Assembly (NCBI GenBank): GCA_018697195.1
Contig: CM031861.1
Coordinates: 1,038,421-1,102,420, forward strand
Source: Certhia americana
Lineage: Eukaryota > Chordata > Aves > Passeriformes > Certhiidae
Direction of reading: 5' to 3'
Length of the DNA: 64,000 nt
The position numbers and the translations under genes are program-made. The notes beneath the pieces were generated by a model. It saw only the letters and a list, made by a program, of their open reading frames with translations. It ran no database searches and was not told where the DNA came from. Positions within the stretch are counted from its first letter, which is position 1. Each line of letters opens with the position of its first letter. Positions 30,783 through 42,448 of this stretch are shown piece after piece.

Positions 30783-33700
30783 ATGCCCCTCTCTCGCCAC
30801 ACCGGCCAAATCCCGGAGTCCACCTGGACCTTGGGCTTCAGGGAGATGACGGAGCCCTGGAAAGGCGCTGTGGGCTGCCTCGGCGTGGCCGTCTTCTTCG
30901 CCATGACCATCGGCATCATCTCGTGGCAGGCGGTGGAGCAGTCCCCGGAGCAGTGGGTGCTGCGGGGCCGGGATGCAGGGATGCTGTGGGAGCGCGGCCG
31001 CGGGGCGCTGCTGCTGCGGGCACTGCCGGCCGGCCGGCCCGTGCTGGCCATCGCCGTGGGCAGCGTGCCGGCCACCGAGCCCCCGCCACCCCGAGACCGC
31101 TGCTGGCACGACGGCGGCCAGTTCTGCTATTCCTGGGAGGAAGACGCCGAGCTCCGGCTCTCCCTGGAGCCACCGGCAGCCCCCGGCACCGAGTGCTACG
31201 GTGTCCGCTGGACCCCGCTGCGCCCCGACGTGACCCTGAAGGTAACGGGGAGCCTGCTGTCCAGCTGGAAATCCTTTAGGATCCAACAAGGGAGGGTCTG
31301 GCCTGACCATAATCCCATCGTGCTGTGGCTGCGGGTCCCTGTCTTCCACAGACGAAGGTGCCGGGTGGGAAAAACCTTTTGGAAGTATGGTGCTCTGAAG
31401 CTGAGCCCCAAAATCCTGTGGTGCTGCCACGTTGGTGACCCCGGGGTGGGAGAGCTGTGTTTATATGGAGACGGAGTAAATACCCACTGGAGATGACAAT
31501 GCTGGCGAGAGCCTCGGGAAGGTCTCTTCCAACACAGACACAATGGGCAGCTCCCGCGGGATGCGAATAATCTGTGTCTGCTGCTGCAAACATTTTTGGT
31601 ATCATTCCCTGTTTTCTCCCTCAGTTAAATAAAAGCAGACTCTGGGAAGGAGCCTTAGGAGGGGAAGGAGAAACGTGGTCAGAGCAGGGTGTCCTGTTGG
31701 GGGGAGCCCTCAGAACAGGGAGGGAAATAGGATGGGATTCTCTGGGATGGAGGATTGTTCCCCTTTAGCCATAAATCACCTGTTTTGGGTGGGTGGAAGG
31801 TGTTGCCTGAGCACAAACCCTGGGTCTCCTCCACTGACATTGGTGTGAGGCATTTGAGAGGATGAGTGAGACAGAATAGGCTTTCCCCCACTTTAAAAAA
31901 AAAAAAAAAAACAAACCCAAACCATTGGAAAATATGATCCAGCGAAATCTGAGTTAAGAACAGACTGTTTTCCCTCTTTCCCAGCTGGTGTAATGAGTTC
32001 AGCTGACACCTGGTACAGCTATTCCGAGCCTCCAGGGTTTCCACTTTAATAATTTACATCTCCTCTCCCCACCCCTTGGAGAGACTTAACCTCTCTGTGC
32101 CCCCAAGCTCAGGACTCCAGGAGGCTCTGAAGCCTTGGGATTGGGAATAAACATGGGTTGGGTTGAGTGGGGGATCTCTGGGTCCCCTCTATCATCCCAG
32201 GCCCCCTTCCTGGCCCCAGACCTCTGGGCTTTCGGGGAAGCCCATCCTGCCTGGGAAGTCACGAGGATGCTAAGTCCTGCTGATCCCTCAATTTGGCAGA
32301 AAGGGGAAAGTTTGAGAAGCTTTGAAGTGAAAACTGATGATTTCTGGCATGAGGCTGGTCAAGGATGGGGATATCCCCCATCCCAGGGCCCTGTCAAGCC
32401 TACAAGAAGTGCCCCAAATCTCCAAACTGAGTCTCTTGAGTGAAATTCTTGTTATCGGCCCCTGGCAAAGAGGGAAGCTTGTGCCTTGGGAGGAAGGATG
32501 TGCTACCCTCAGGACACTGGTGCCATCAAGGTGAGGGTTCAAGATGAGGCTAAAAGCTCTCTGTGAGAGCTCAGCTGCACCTGCAGATTCATCCCAGAAA
32601 ATCTGGGGAAGGCAGCTGGAGAGCTTAATGTGTTTTTAAAGTAAAACAGCGGAAAAAAAAAAAAAAAAAACCCTGAGAAAAAGATCAACCAAATAAAAAA
32701 CCTGACCAAACAAAAAAAACCCAAAACAACAAAACCCGAACAAACAAAAATCCCCAAAAACCAACAAACCAAAATACACAGATTTTCCAGCTGGGTTTCT
32801 AGAATTGCCCTCAGTGCATTTTAAAGCTGTTTCCTTGAATTTACCCCTCCATTGTCCCACAGCCACTCACTTCACTCGAATCTTTTCAGCATCTTTTCAC
32901 CAGCGACTCAGAGGAGTTTGGTAACTGTGGTGGGGTGAAGAAGTGTTATTGTTGTGGCAGTTTGATTTTATTTGTGCTCCTCCAGCAAAACCTGGCAGGC
33001 TTTGGGAAGCACGTCCTGCTTTTCCTTTGTTTTTTTTAAACCAAAACCGTAATTTTAGGCTGCGAAAGGGATATCTTCCACACTGACACAGTTTGCTCCA
33101 AGCCTGGAGCTTCCTGCTCCCCCCGAGTATTCCTCGCTCTTTGATGATGCTTTCCTGGCTGCAGGATTGTTTTTCCATGGCCAATGTCTCCTGGTATGGA
33201 GGGCCAAGCATCCGTGCCCAGCGCTGGCCCCTCAACAGCGCCGAGAGCCCTGCACAGCCCTTGGTCAGCGGCGACCTCAGCACAAACCCCGATGGCTTCG
33301 GGCCTGTCCTGGAGAGATACTTCCTGGGATCCACAGGTAACCTCCTCCTCCCCTGCCCAGTGCCCAACAGCTTCATCCCCTGTGCTTCTCAGCCCCTCTC
33401 CTCACCTCAAAAGCAGCTGGTTTAAGAGCACTGTAGAGGTCTTCGGGAATAAAATATCCTGCAAACGTAGCAGCAACAGGGTGCGTGGGATGGAAGCCAC
33501 ACCGTCTCATCCCTGTGGGAAAGGCTGTGGCACTGAAGCTGAGTGCTTGAGGATGGGGTGGCCCAAGTCACTGCAGGGATATCCCATGCTCTCGGTGTGC
33601 CTGGTTTGATTTAAACCCAGATCTGTGCCCATTGCTGCATCCCCAGCTCCACTCAAGCAGCTTCGTGGCTCCCTGATGCCACTGTAGGATGCTGGATTCA

Positions 33701-36700
33701 GGCTGGAGTTCAGCTGCTAGCATCATTTTTTGGGGTATATTTGGATTATTCTGGAGAACGCCAAACTTCAGGTAGTACACCAAATTAATCCAATGAGCTG
33801 CAGCTGCCCTGCGCTGCTTAGGCCGCTGAATGCTGAGCAAAAAGGCCAGGAAAGGGAGAAATCCAGCCCTTGAAAGGCACTTTGGACTCTACAAGGGAAT
33901 AGCAGGAGCAGGATAGGGATGGTTGGCATGGCTGGATATGTGGTGGGATCAACCCAGGATGCCTTGGCACCAGTCAGGCTCTGCCCCACTCACCCCTGTG
34001 GCTCCCAGGACCAGGAGCAGCCAGGTGCTTGCCGAAACACGTTTTCCCACTTTTCCCCCAAAGGAGTGACGGTGACAGTGGCTCCCGACGTGTCCCTGCT
34101 GCTGTCTCTGGAGAGCCACAGGCAGTTCTGCCTGGAGACGCCGGAGGGACGAGCAGAACCCCTTCACTACCAGCTCTGTGTCAGCGCCGACGTGGCAGCC
34201 GCCCATCGGAACACGGCCAGCGCTCCGGCGGGAGCAGCTCGGACACTGCCGGACACCGCGCTCCTGGGGTGAGAGTTCCTTCCCCCGGTGCTGGCAACCC
34301 TTCCAAATGTCCTGCTTGGTTTCCCAAGCATCTCACGAGGAATTTCCCACCCTGCAGATCTCCGATCTGGCGGTACCTCGGCCCAGAGGGTTCTGCCGCC
34401 AAGATCAGGCGGGGCCTGAGGTCGCTGGTGAGGAGGCTGAAGCGGCATCGCCTTCAGGAGGGCGTCGTGGCCCTGGGGGAACGCGGCACCGCCGTCCTTG
34501 CTGCCGTGGTACGGCCGTCCTGCCACCCTCCGGGCACATGGGGAGCCTGGGACTCCCACACACCTCTTATTCCTGCCTTTTCTGCTCGCAGGACCTCCAG
34601 CCCTCGGAGCACAGGAAGAGGCAGGCCCCTGCACTGGTGGAACCTCTGGAGCTCTCCATCACGCTGTCCCCCTATGCCAGTGTCACCTCCCCGCTCTTCC
34701 TGCGCTCCCTACGTGGTGGAGAGGCTGCAGGATACTGGCTCAGCCGCCAGCCCCGACCCGGGGGCAGCTCGGTACGGGACCCCCTCTGATTTTTAACCAA
34801 AATTAAAGCTAAATGAACCCCCCAGGTTTATTATTTATCAAGGGACACAGTCCAATCCCACTGTGCTGGGACACAGCAGTGGTGGGGGAAGCAGCGTCTC
34901 TCCTGGTTCCTACAGAAGCAGCTTTAAATTTTTCAGTTCCAGTGTTCAGAAGGTTCCCCAGCCCCATTTTGTGTGATCATTTTAATGATCCCTTTGCCAC
35001 CAGCTCAGGGATTTGTGGGGGGTCGAGGGAGAGTTCACACCTGGATGTGCTGCCCCATGACAGAGCAGGGCGGGATGGGGGCAGCATGGCATCCCCTGGC
35101 CTTGCACCCCGGAATCAGCAGGATATTCTATGGATCTGACAGGGATTTCCATCCTCCTCCCCTGCAGATCCCGCTGCTGACCACCTGGAAGGGGCAGCTC
35201 TGTGCCCGCCTGAACGTCACCAGTGAGGCAGCACTGGGCTGGTACCTGGCTCGTGCCCGGCACCTGCGGCAGGTGCTGGGGGCCACCTACGTGGCCTTCG
35301 AGGGAGTTGAGGGTAATTCCTTCCTGGAGCAGGATGTCCCTGCTCCCAGCGAGCTGGCGGGTGATGGATACAGCGAGGTGCTGGCGGCGGCGCTGGCGAC
35401 GCTGGGCAATGGCACCGTCATCAGCGCAGGGACCAGGTAGGCACCAGGGAGAGGCTGTGCTGGGGCTGATGGGCACAAGAGCGTGCTGGGGATGGTTAAA
35501 CTGGTGCTTGGAATATGCTCTTGGTATTCCAAGGTGTTTCTTGGCACCCAGGGAAGGGGTGAGGGCAGTGTGTTGGGGACAATGATCCTTGTGGGACCTG
35601 AGGGCGCTGGGACCCTAGCACAGGTTGCCCAGAAAAGCTGTGGCTGCCTCATTCCTGGAAGTGTCCATGGCCAGCTTGGATGGGGCTTGGAGCAACCTGG
35701 GAGAGTGGAATGTGTCCTTGCCCATGGCAGGGGGTGGGACTGGATGGACTTTAATGTCTCTTCCCACCCAAGCCATTCTGGGACTATAATCTGGCCCCAG
35801 TGACTCCCAAGCCAGCTGGGCATCATGGAATTTCAGCTCCTGCGAGCCCTCTCAGCACCTTGAAGGGTTTGTGTTGTTTCTCCAGATCCAGTCACCTCCC
35901 GCTGTTTGTCCAGATGAGCCCCCTGCACTCCGACTGGAGCCACGCTGGGCTGAAGGGGATCATCCCCTCCGTGCTGCACTACAGCCTCCTGGGCTACAAC
36001 TTCCTCATCCCTGATGCAGTAGGTAAGGATCGGTTTTCCATTTCCCCCCCCCCTATTTCTGGCTTCTCTGCAGAGACTTTTTCAGCCTTTTTCCAGGCAT
36101 GGGAGATACTTTTGCACCTTAGGCGTGCTGTGGGAAGGCTTGGAGAGTTTTGCTCCCCAGTTTTCTGTTGTGCTGGTTTGATTGGGATGAATGTTACCAG
36201 AGAAAAAAGTGAGGAATTAAAAACAAAAGAATATGCTGTAAATATTGCCAGGCAGCTCTAGCAGCAGACAGGTCCCTGGGGATGCCCTTCCCAGAGTTCC
36301 ACCACAGCCCACCCCTGTGGGGCTTGGCTTGAGCTAAATCCCACCTGGCACAGCCAGGATCTGCATCCCCAGGCTCCTGACTGGAGAATGGATGTTCCCA
36401 AAACTCCAGCAGCTCTGCTCCAAGTCTGCAATTCTGCTCCAAAGCAAAATGGCTGCAAATGATTGCAGAATGGCAAATCCTGAAATGAAAGCATTATAAA
36501 AGGGCAAAGAACAACCTTTAATCAGGGCCAAATGGATCCATTTCCCCTTTTTCTTGGAGCTGATGGAGTTAGTGGTGGTTAAAACATGCCCTAAGTGTGA
36601 AGGGACTGTGCAGAAGTGTCAAACGCAGAGAGTTGAGCTGAACAATAGACCTGAAATAGGGGTTGAGAACAATATTTCAATTTTGCCTCTATTTTTAGCC

Positions 36701-39490
36701 TATTTTCCTTAGAAAATGAGGCTCAAGCAATCCCAGCGTGGGAGCTGGCTTCCCAAAGAGGTGCTGGAGCCTTTGGCTTGGATGGATGGGAGTGCAGATC
36801 CTCCTGCACAGAGATCTGGGCAGTTTGCTGCCAGGCGTTGTGTCCCAACAGCCTGGGACACTTTCAAGATTTGGGAAACACCTCTGGAGGAAACAGGAAT
36901 TTGTGGGTGGCTGGGTGAGCCCTCGGCGCTGGGAGGTTTGTGCCGTTTCCAGGGAAGCTGTGCCAGGTTTTCAGAGTCATGGCTCCCAGGGACACTTTAG
37001 GCACTGGAAGGAGCTCTGAGGTTTTCCAAAAACCTTTTCATGCCGTCTGAGGCCCTTGCTCCAGCCCCATGTTCCTGCAGGAGGGAGCGTGGCTGGAGCC
37101 ACACCGGGGGACCCGGAGCTGTTTGTGAGGTGGCTGCAGATTGTGACATTCCTGCCCGTGATGGCCTTTGGGACCCCGCCCTGGCTCTGCTGTGATGCCT
37201 GGGTATGTATCCCACATTCCAGACAGGAGGACACTGGGATTCTGACATGGCCAATGCCCCCAAAAGCCGTGGAAGGCCTGGCAGGGATCTCCTGCCAGCT
37301 GCTGTCCTCAGCTTTGCACTGAAGTGGGAATAAATCTATGATCAGTGATTCAAGTATCAATAGATTTAAATCCAATGGATTTGTGTGCGTTATCAATGGA
37401 CTTTATTATATTTCAATTCAGTGGATTCATATGCATTATCAGTGGAATTTAAATCAAATTGAATAATGGATGCCATTGATAAATCTAATTAATAACTGTT
37501 ATCAGTAGATGTAAATCCAATTAATGAATAGCCATTATCAATAGGTGTAAATCCATGTCAATGGATCTAAATTCACTTAAATCCAATGGACGCATATCCA
37601 TTATCAATGGGCTCAAATCTATTTAAATCCAATGGGTTTATATACTTCATCAATGGATGTAAATCCATTTAAGTGCAGTAGGTCTATATTCATTATCAAT
37701 AGATGTAAATCCATTTATATACAATAGATTCATGCTCAGTATAAATGGACTGAAATACATTTAAATCTAATAGATTCATATGTGTAATCAATGTATTTAA
37801 ATCTGTTTAAATTCAATGTATTTGTAACCACTATCAATAGATTTAAAAGCAATGGACTTCTAATAATTATCAATGGATTTAAGCCCATTTAAATCAAATG
37901 GATTCATATTCATTACCAATGTATTTAAAATCATTAAAATCCAATGGATTTGTATCCATTAGCAGTGCATTTAAACCCACTTAAATCCACTGGATTTAAG
38001 CTAATTAATGATGTATTTAAATCTATTAAAATCTGATGTATTCATATCTGCTATCAATAGATTTAAAACTAGTGGACTTATAACAATTACCCATGGATTT
38101 AAAGCCATTTAAATCCAACTGATTTATGTCCATTATCAATGGATTTAAATCTATTACCAGTGGATTTATATCCAAATCAATTAATATCCAATATCAACCC
38201 CATTTGCACCATAACTTGATTAGGGCATTGCAGTGTGCAGTAATTTCTCTTCCCAAGGGAATATACATTTTAAAATTTTTATTATTTATTTTTGGGTTTT
38301 TGCCCTGCCTGCTTTACTGCTTTCTGGGCTCCTCATGGATTTGTGCCCCTCCTCCAGGTGCTGAATCTGACCCGCCAGTGCATCCAGAGGCACAGGGATT
38401 TTGTCGTGCCACTGCTCCTAAAATACAGTGAGGAGTGGCAGAGTTTGGGATACCCCATCTTCCGTCCTGCCTGGTGGCTCAGCCCCACGGATCCAATTGC
38501 ATTCACCATAGAGGATGAGTTTCTCATTGGAGATGAGGTGGGAATTTTGCCTTATTCCTGTAAATCCAGCTCTGCCCGAGTACAAACCAGGACTTGGATT
38601 TGAGCAGATTTAAATCCAAGCCAAAGCAGCTGAGTTTTGTGGGTTTGGGGTTTTTGCTTTTTGGAAAAGCTTGGCTTGCCTCATGAAACTCTTATTTAGG
38701 GCCTCAAAACCCTCTATCAGCTTTGGGAGTGAAATGATTTAGCAGGAATAAATAGTCTCAGAATGTTGGGAACCACTTTTGGGAACTGCTTTTCCCTTAA
38801 AACAAGGGAAAAAATGCTCCCCTAAAGTCAAGATTACATTGGCTCTATCACTGGGGTGGAGGTTTTGCAAGAAACACACATTTCTGGTGGTTTTCTTTGT
38901 TCTGGTTTTCAAAAATATAAACTGGATGGAATCTTGGGGCAGATGCAGGCAGGCATGATCCCAATCCCAGTCAAAGGAATGTCACAGCACTGCATTAATA
39001 TTTTTAAACTGACAGAAGGCAGGGATAGATGGGATTGGGAAGGAATTCCCTGTGAGGGTGGTGAGGCCCTGGCACAGGCTTCCCAGAGAAGCTGTGGCTG
39101 CCTCATCCCTGGGAGTGCCCAGGTTGGATGGGGCTTGGAGCAGCCTGGGATAGTGGAAAATGTCCCTGCCAATGGCACGGGGTGGGACTGGACAGTTTTT
39201 ATGGTCTCTTCCCACCCAAACCATTCCAGGATTCCCTGATGGCCATCTCATCCCCACATGTACATCCTGACCAATCCTCCCTCTGCTGAAGTTCTTTCTT
39301 TTCCTTTTCCCTGCAGGTCCTGGTTGCTCCAATAACAGAAAAGGGACAAACGTGGAGGGATATCTACCTGCCAGGAGAGGGGCACCTCTGGCTGGACACC
39401 AACACTGCCCGAGTGTTTGATGGTGGCACCACCCTCAGGAATTACTCTGCCAGCCTGGCCGAGGTGCCAGTGTTTGTAAAGACCTCCTGA
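30783..39490 (+). CDS. Type II membrane GH31-like protein (MYORG / SITS-binding protein family)
   Basis: Ten coding exons, 30783-31241, 33165-33336, 34064-34268, 34358-34508, 34592-34771, 35168-35436, 35886-36022, 37081-37202, 38358-38537 and 39317-39490 (TGA), join in phase to 682 residues, close to the roughly 700 of MYORG-type proteins. A short cytoplasmic N terminus is followed by one signal-anchor helix (about 29-50, GCLGVAVFFAMTIGIISW) and a luminal part with five N-glycosylation sequons (NVS, NVT, NGT, NLT, NYS). The second half follows the GH31 barrel order: GLKGIIPSVLHYSLLGYNF, a GDPELFVRWLQIVTFLPVM helix, RPAWWLSP, FLIGDEVLVAPI and DIYLPGEGHLWL. At the nucleophile site, where MYORG has FKFDAGE, this protein has AFEGVE (Asp to Glu434), and the acid/base position (five before Trp496) is Pro491. 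A GH31 pseudoenzyme, perhaps a binding or folding protein, is therefore likely (inference). Intron 8 contains a large AT-rich minisatellite. Confidence 0.9.
31870..31930. repeat. A-rich tract in GH31-like intron 1
   Basis: A run of about 17 A followed by ACAAACCCAAACC lies in intron 1 of the GH31-like gene. The remainder of that intron (31242-33164), apart from a longer A/C-rich block at 32645, shows nothing recognisable. Confidence 0.75.
32645..32775. repeat. A/C-rich low-complexity block
   Basis: A run of 18 A is followed by about 110 bases built from AACAAAA, CCAAATAAA and AACCAACAAACC words with almost no G. It lies in GH31-like intron 1. On the other strand it reads as a long T/G pyrimidine-biased tract. 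Confidence 0.85.
35578..35795 (+). mobile_element. CR1-type retroposon 3' end
   Basis: CACAGGTTGCCCAGAAAAGC, TGTGGCTGCCTCATTCCTGG, TTGGATGGGGCTTGGAGCAA and a closing CCATTCTGGGACTATAAT are the sense CR1 3' end. It lies in intron 6 of the GH31-like gene. Confidence 0.85.
37325..38205. repeat. AT-rich minisatellite, about 19 diverged copies of a ~46-base unit
   Basis: The whole stretch is built from a unit of the form CATTATCAATGGATTTAAAT plus CCATTTAAATCCAATGGATTCATATC, about 46 bases long. Copies diverge by several substitutions and small indels. Each unit contains short palindromes (ATTTAAAT, TGGATTTAAATCCA). It fills most of intron 8 of the GH31-like gene and differs sharply in base composition from everything around it. 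Confidence 0.92.
38990..39236 (+). mobile_element. CR1-type retroposon 3' end
   Basis: CCCTGTGAGGGTGGTGAGGC, AGAGAAGCTGTGGCTGCCTC, GGATGGGGCTTGGAGCAGCC and CCATTCCAGGATTCCCTGA are sense CR1 3' end signatures, in intron 9 of the GH31-like gene, 80 bases before the last exon. Confidence 0.85.
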
Positions 39491-39599
39491 ATCCAGGCTG
39501 GGCAGCTCTGGGACAGAGACCTCCGAGGGCAGCGCTGGCCACAGGCACTCGCTCGCTCTCCCCTCAGACTTCCAGCATCTTTGCACTTGTTCCAAGATC

Positions 39600-39690
39600 C
39601 CTTTTTTGTTTTGTTTTGTTCTGTTCTGTTTTTTTGTTTTGTTTTGTTTTATTTTGGTTTTGTGGTTTTTGTTGGTTTTTTTTTTTTAAT
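39600..39690 (+). repeat. TTTTG-rich low-complexity tract in the GH31-like 3' UTR
   Basis: Repeated TTTTG/TTTTGT words with runs of T extend for about 90 bases inside the presumed 3' UTR. Confidence 0.85.
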
Positions 39691-40120
39691 TTCGGCAGAA
39701 ATTCTCTGAAATTTCTTACTCATTGTTTTCCTAAAATAGTGTCTCTGCCACCAACCTCCATCCACATGGAATGCTGCACATTTTTCCAGGGTTTTCCTGG
39801 TGAAATGTTTGTGTGTGTATGTTCAGGTGGACATATCCAGCATTTCCAGGCCCCGGCACCATGCTCAGAGAGGCAGGGAGAGGATTTTCCAGGAGCTAAA
39901 CAAAGATCACCTGAGGGGAAGTTTTGTATTAAATGTAAAAATTAAATCTAGGGAAAAACTACCAGGATAGTTTTGGTGCTGTGTGCGGCCACCTCCTGTG
40001 CTGAGCAATGCTTCTCCCACCTGAGGCTGTGGTTTCCAGGTAGCAAGAGCCCACCTTTTGAGTATATCTGGAAAATGAGTGAATTCCAGGTGTATTTGAA
40101 GCCGGTTTATGTGGAAGAAA

Positions 40121-40126
40121 AATAAA
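40121..40126 (+). terminator. Poly(A) signal of the GH31-like gene
   Basis: AATAAA lies 631 bases after the stop codon with a TGATC/GTGGCTCT context downstream. It is the first canonical signal after the stop. Confidence 0.7.
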
Positions 40127-40149
40127 CTTGATCAAGCAGAGGAGTGGCT

Positions 40150-40890
40150 CTACCAGAGCATGATATAGATATTGAGGATCCTTGCCCACCTCCTATGTGC
40201 TCAGGCCTCCTGCTTTTCACCATTTGTTGAATTTTATGGCTTTTTTCTGATTATTTCTTGCAGTGCAAGAGGGAACTGATGTGACCTGCCTCCTTCCATC
40301 CAGCAGAGAATGCATCCATAGGCAAAATCCACGTCCCACATGCTGAATATGCATTTAGGGAGATGATCAGCTGTGTTGATACCCCAAATTAGAGATCAAT
40401 GGGACACTACAGGTTAGTGGAGTGATTCCAAAGGCTGGAATTTGGGGACAGGGGCTGGATGACAGCTGGGAGGGAAGTTTAGGGCAAGTTTTGGCCCTGG
40501 AGCTGGGCTTGGGCACTTCCAGCATTGAATTGTATCAGCCACACCTTGAGTTTTCAGGGAAAATATTTCTGTACCAAGCTGTGGCTCTGCTGAAAAACTG
40601 CTAAGGGGTACTAACTTCTCCCAGCAAAGCTTCCCTGGATAAAACTGAAGGGAAAGCAAAGGCAAAATCCAAGTCAGGTTCGGCTGTGGAAAGGCTGTGA
40701 GGGCATGGAGTGGGCAAGAGCCTCTCGGCTTCTTCCTTGATCCACGGGGTGATGCTGGAGTGCTGTTGGGGAGAGCTCACAGAGGGAAAGGATGAAGCTC
40801 ATGAGGGCGACCCAAGAGCCTGGGATACTCCAAAATATTTATGGAGGCTCTTGAGGTGGCAAAAAGACAAAAAGAAGAAAGGGAGTGCTG
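40150..40890. other. Spacer between the GH31-like and RING/SR genes
   Basis: About 740 bases separate the two convergent genes' poly(A) signals. I see no exon, RNA gene or repeat in it. Confidence 0.5.
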
Positions 40891-40906
40891 GAAAAAGTGG
40901 CATCAG

Positions 40907-40912
40907 TTTATT
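40907..40912 (-). terminator. Poly(A) signal of the RING/SR gene
   Basis: On the minus strand AATAAA (AAATAAACTGATG) lies 133 bases beyond the RING/SR stop codon, supporting that this reading frame ends a real transcript. Confidence 0.7.
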
Positions 40913-41044
40913 TGCAGCAAGTCAAACCCTGGAACAGGATGTCCAGGGAGGATCTGGGGGGCTCCATCCTGGGAGATCACCAAAGCCTGCCTGGACACCC
41001 CAGGCTGAGGCTGAGCGTGGCAATTCCCATTTTGGGAGGGTGGG

Positions 41045-42301
41045 CTATGCGTCCCTGCGTCTGGCACGGCTACAGCTCCTGCGCCGGTGCTGGCTCCTCC
41101 CTGAGGAGCCCAGGATGTCCCGCTGGGGCCTTGGAGCTCGTCCCTGCTCAGCATTCCAGCTCCTCCAGCGCCTCTGCCTTGTGGAGTGGTTGCGAGGCAC
41201 CGTTCCCTGGGAGGCTGCCTGGGAGCTCTGGCCTCTCCTGTGGGTTCTGCCCCGTGTTCGGCTCCTTGTCGCGTGCTGTTGCCTGGAGGAATCCCTGTCA
41301 TCCCACTGGTGTCTCTCGCTCCTCCTCGAGGGGGTGTCACGTCTGTCATCAGCATTGCAGCTCCTCCAGCGCCTCTGGTTTGTGGAGCGGTCGTGGGGCA
41401 CTGTTCCTGGGGAGTTCTGGCCTCTCCTGTGGCATCTGCCCTGGGTTTGCCTCCCTCTTGTATGCCGTTGTCTGGAGGAATTAGAGTTTTCCCACTGGTG
41501 TGTCTCACTCCTCTCTGAGGGGACATTGTCTTGGGGCCTTGGAGTGTGCCTGTCGTCAGCGTTCCAGCTCCTCCAGCGCCTCGGCCTTGCAGAGCGGTTG
41601 TAGGAGCCTGGCTGGGTGTCCTGGTCTCTCCTGGAGGACCTGCTCTGTCTCCTGTCCCAGCCATGGGAACGCTCCCTGCCCCTGCTCCTCCTGCGGTGGC
41701 CCCGTGACCGTTCCTGCTGGCTCCGGGACCTGCGGGACCTGCGCCGGGATTGAATTCCCCGTGAGGAGGCCGGGACGGCCCATTCAAACCTTGGAGTTTG
41801 TCCCTCTTCAGGTGTGTCCTCCCAAGCCGTTCTCTGCTGCTGCCACCACCTCCTCCTTGGGGAGTCGCTGCCTCGGGTGTGCCAAGACCTGCAGCGGCCA
41901 TCGCGGGGCCACCTCATGGATCTTCTGCACCTCCTCTCCCAGGGCCTTCCGTGTCCCAAATGCCCGGAGCAGCTCCGTGGCTGCCATGCTGAGCGGTCAC
42001 GCCACCTCCGCTTGCGGTCGTAGATGCGGTCCTGCACCTCGTGGTACAGGGCCACGTGCTGGGGGTAGGGGTGTCGCGTGGGCCGCTGGCACCGCGGGCA
42101 CACTGCCTGCTCCAGGCTCCAATCCCACAGGCACAGCCGGCAGAAGCAGTGCCGGCACGAGCTGGAGCACGCGGTGCTGATGCCCCGGCACTCCGGGCAC
42201 GCGGCGTTCTCCCGGTTGTCGTCCCGCGGGGCGGCCGGGGCAGCCTGGCTGGTGCTGGCAGCAGAGGTGCCCGGCTGTGGAGTGTCCTCCCTCGATGACA
42301 T
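41045..42301 (-). CDS. RING-finger protein with Arg/Ser-rich tandem repeats, Topors-like
   Basis: An uninterrupted frame of 418 residues starts at ATG 42301. An exact C3HC4 RING finger spans residues 35-71 (C35, C38, C49, H51, C54, C57, C68, C71), with a CRHCFCRLC core and Trp after it as in Topors; the last interval of ten residues also matches Topors. The rest is very Arg/Ser/Trp-rich. Near the C terminus a unit containing RRWRSWNA repeats three times with periods of 67 and 69 codons (DNA near 41559, 41352 and 41151). A good acceptor sits at 42308 and a donor at 42448, implying a 141-base intron; the upstream ATG at the donor would splice in frame and give MGKMSS, three residues longer. A poly(A) signal follows. 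By family it would be a nuclear E3 ubiquitin or SUMO ligase. The frame is also open further upstream, but that part looks non-coding. It may be a lineage-specific duplicate; I know no symbol. Confidence 0.7.
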   Translation of the reverse strand: MSSREDTPQPGTSAASTSQAAPAAPRDDNRENAACPECRGISTACSSSCRHCFCRLCLWDWSLEQAVCPRCQRPTRHPYPQHVALYHEVQDRIYDRKRRWRDRSAWQPRSCSGHLGHGRPWERRCRRSMRWPRDGRCRSWHTRGSDSPRRRWWQQQRTAWEDTPEEGQTPRFEWAVPASSRGIQSRRRSRRSRSQQERSRGHRRRSRGRERSHGWDRRQSRSSRRDQDTQPGSYNRSARPRRWRSWNADDRHTPRPQDNVPSERSETHQWENSNSSRQRHTRGRQTQGRCHRRGQNSPGTVPHDRSTNQRRWRSCNADDRRDTPSRRSERHQWDDRDSSRQQHATRSRTRGRTHRRGQSSQAASQGTVPRNHSTRQRRWRSWNAEQGRAPRPQRDILGSSGRSQHRRRSCSRARRRDA

Positions 42302-42448
42302 CTTGCCCTGCAAGAGGCAAAAATTCCGTTTGCAGGGACCTCTCCCCCAAAACCCCACAGCTCCTGGTCCCTCCGGGGCTGTCCCACACCTCAACAACGG
42401 GGCTGTGGTGGGGCTGGAATAGCGATGTTTGTATCCCACGGGTCTCAC

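Noticed and set aside
40710..41603. Plus-strand frame rich in Leu, Trp and Cys
   Set aside because: It is the antisense of the Arg/Ser repeat region of the RING gene, and its apparent repeats derive from that.
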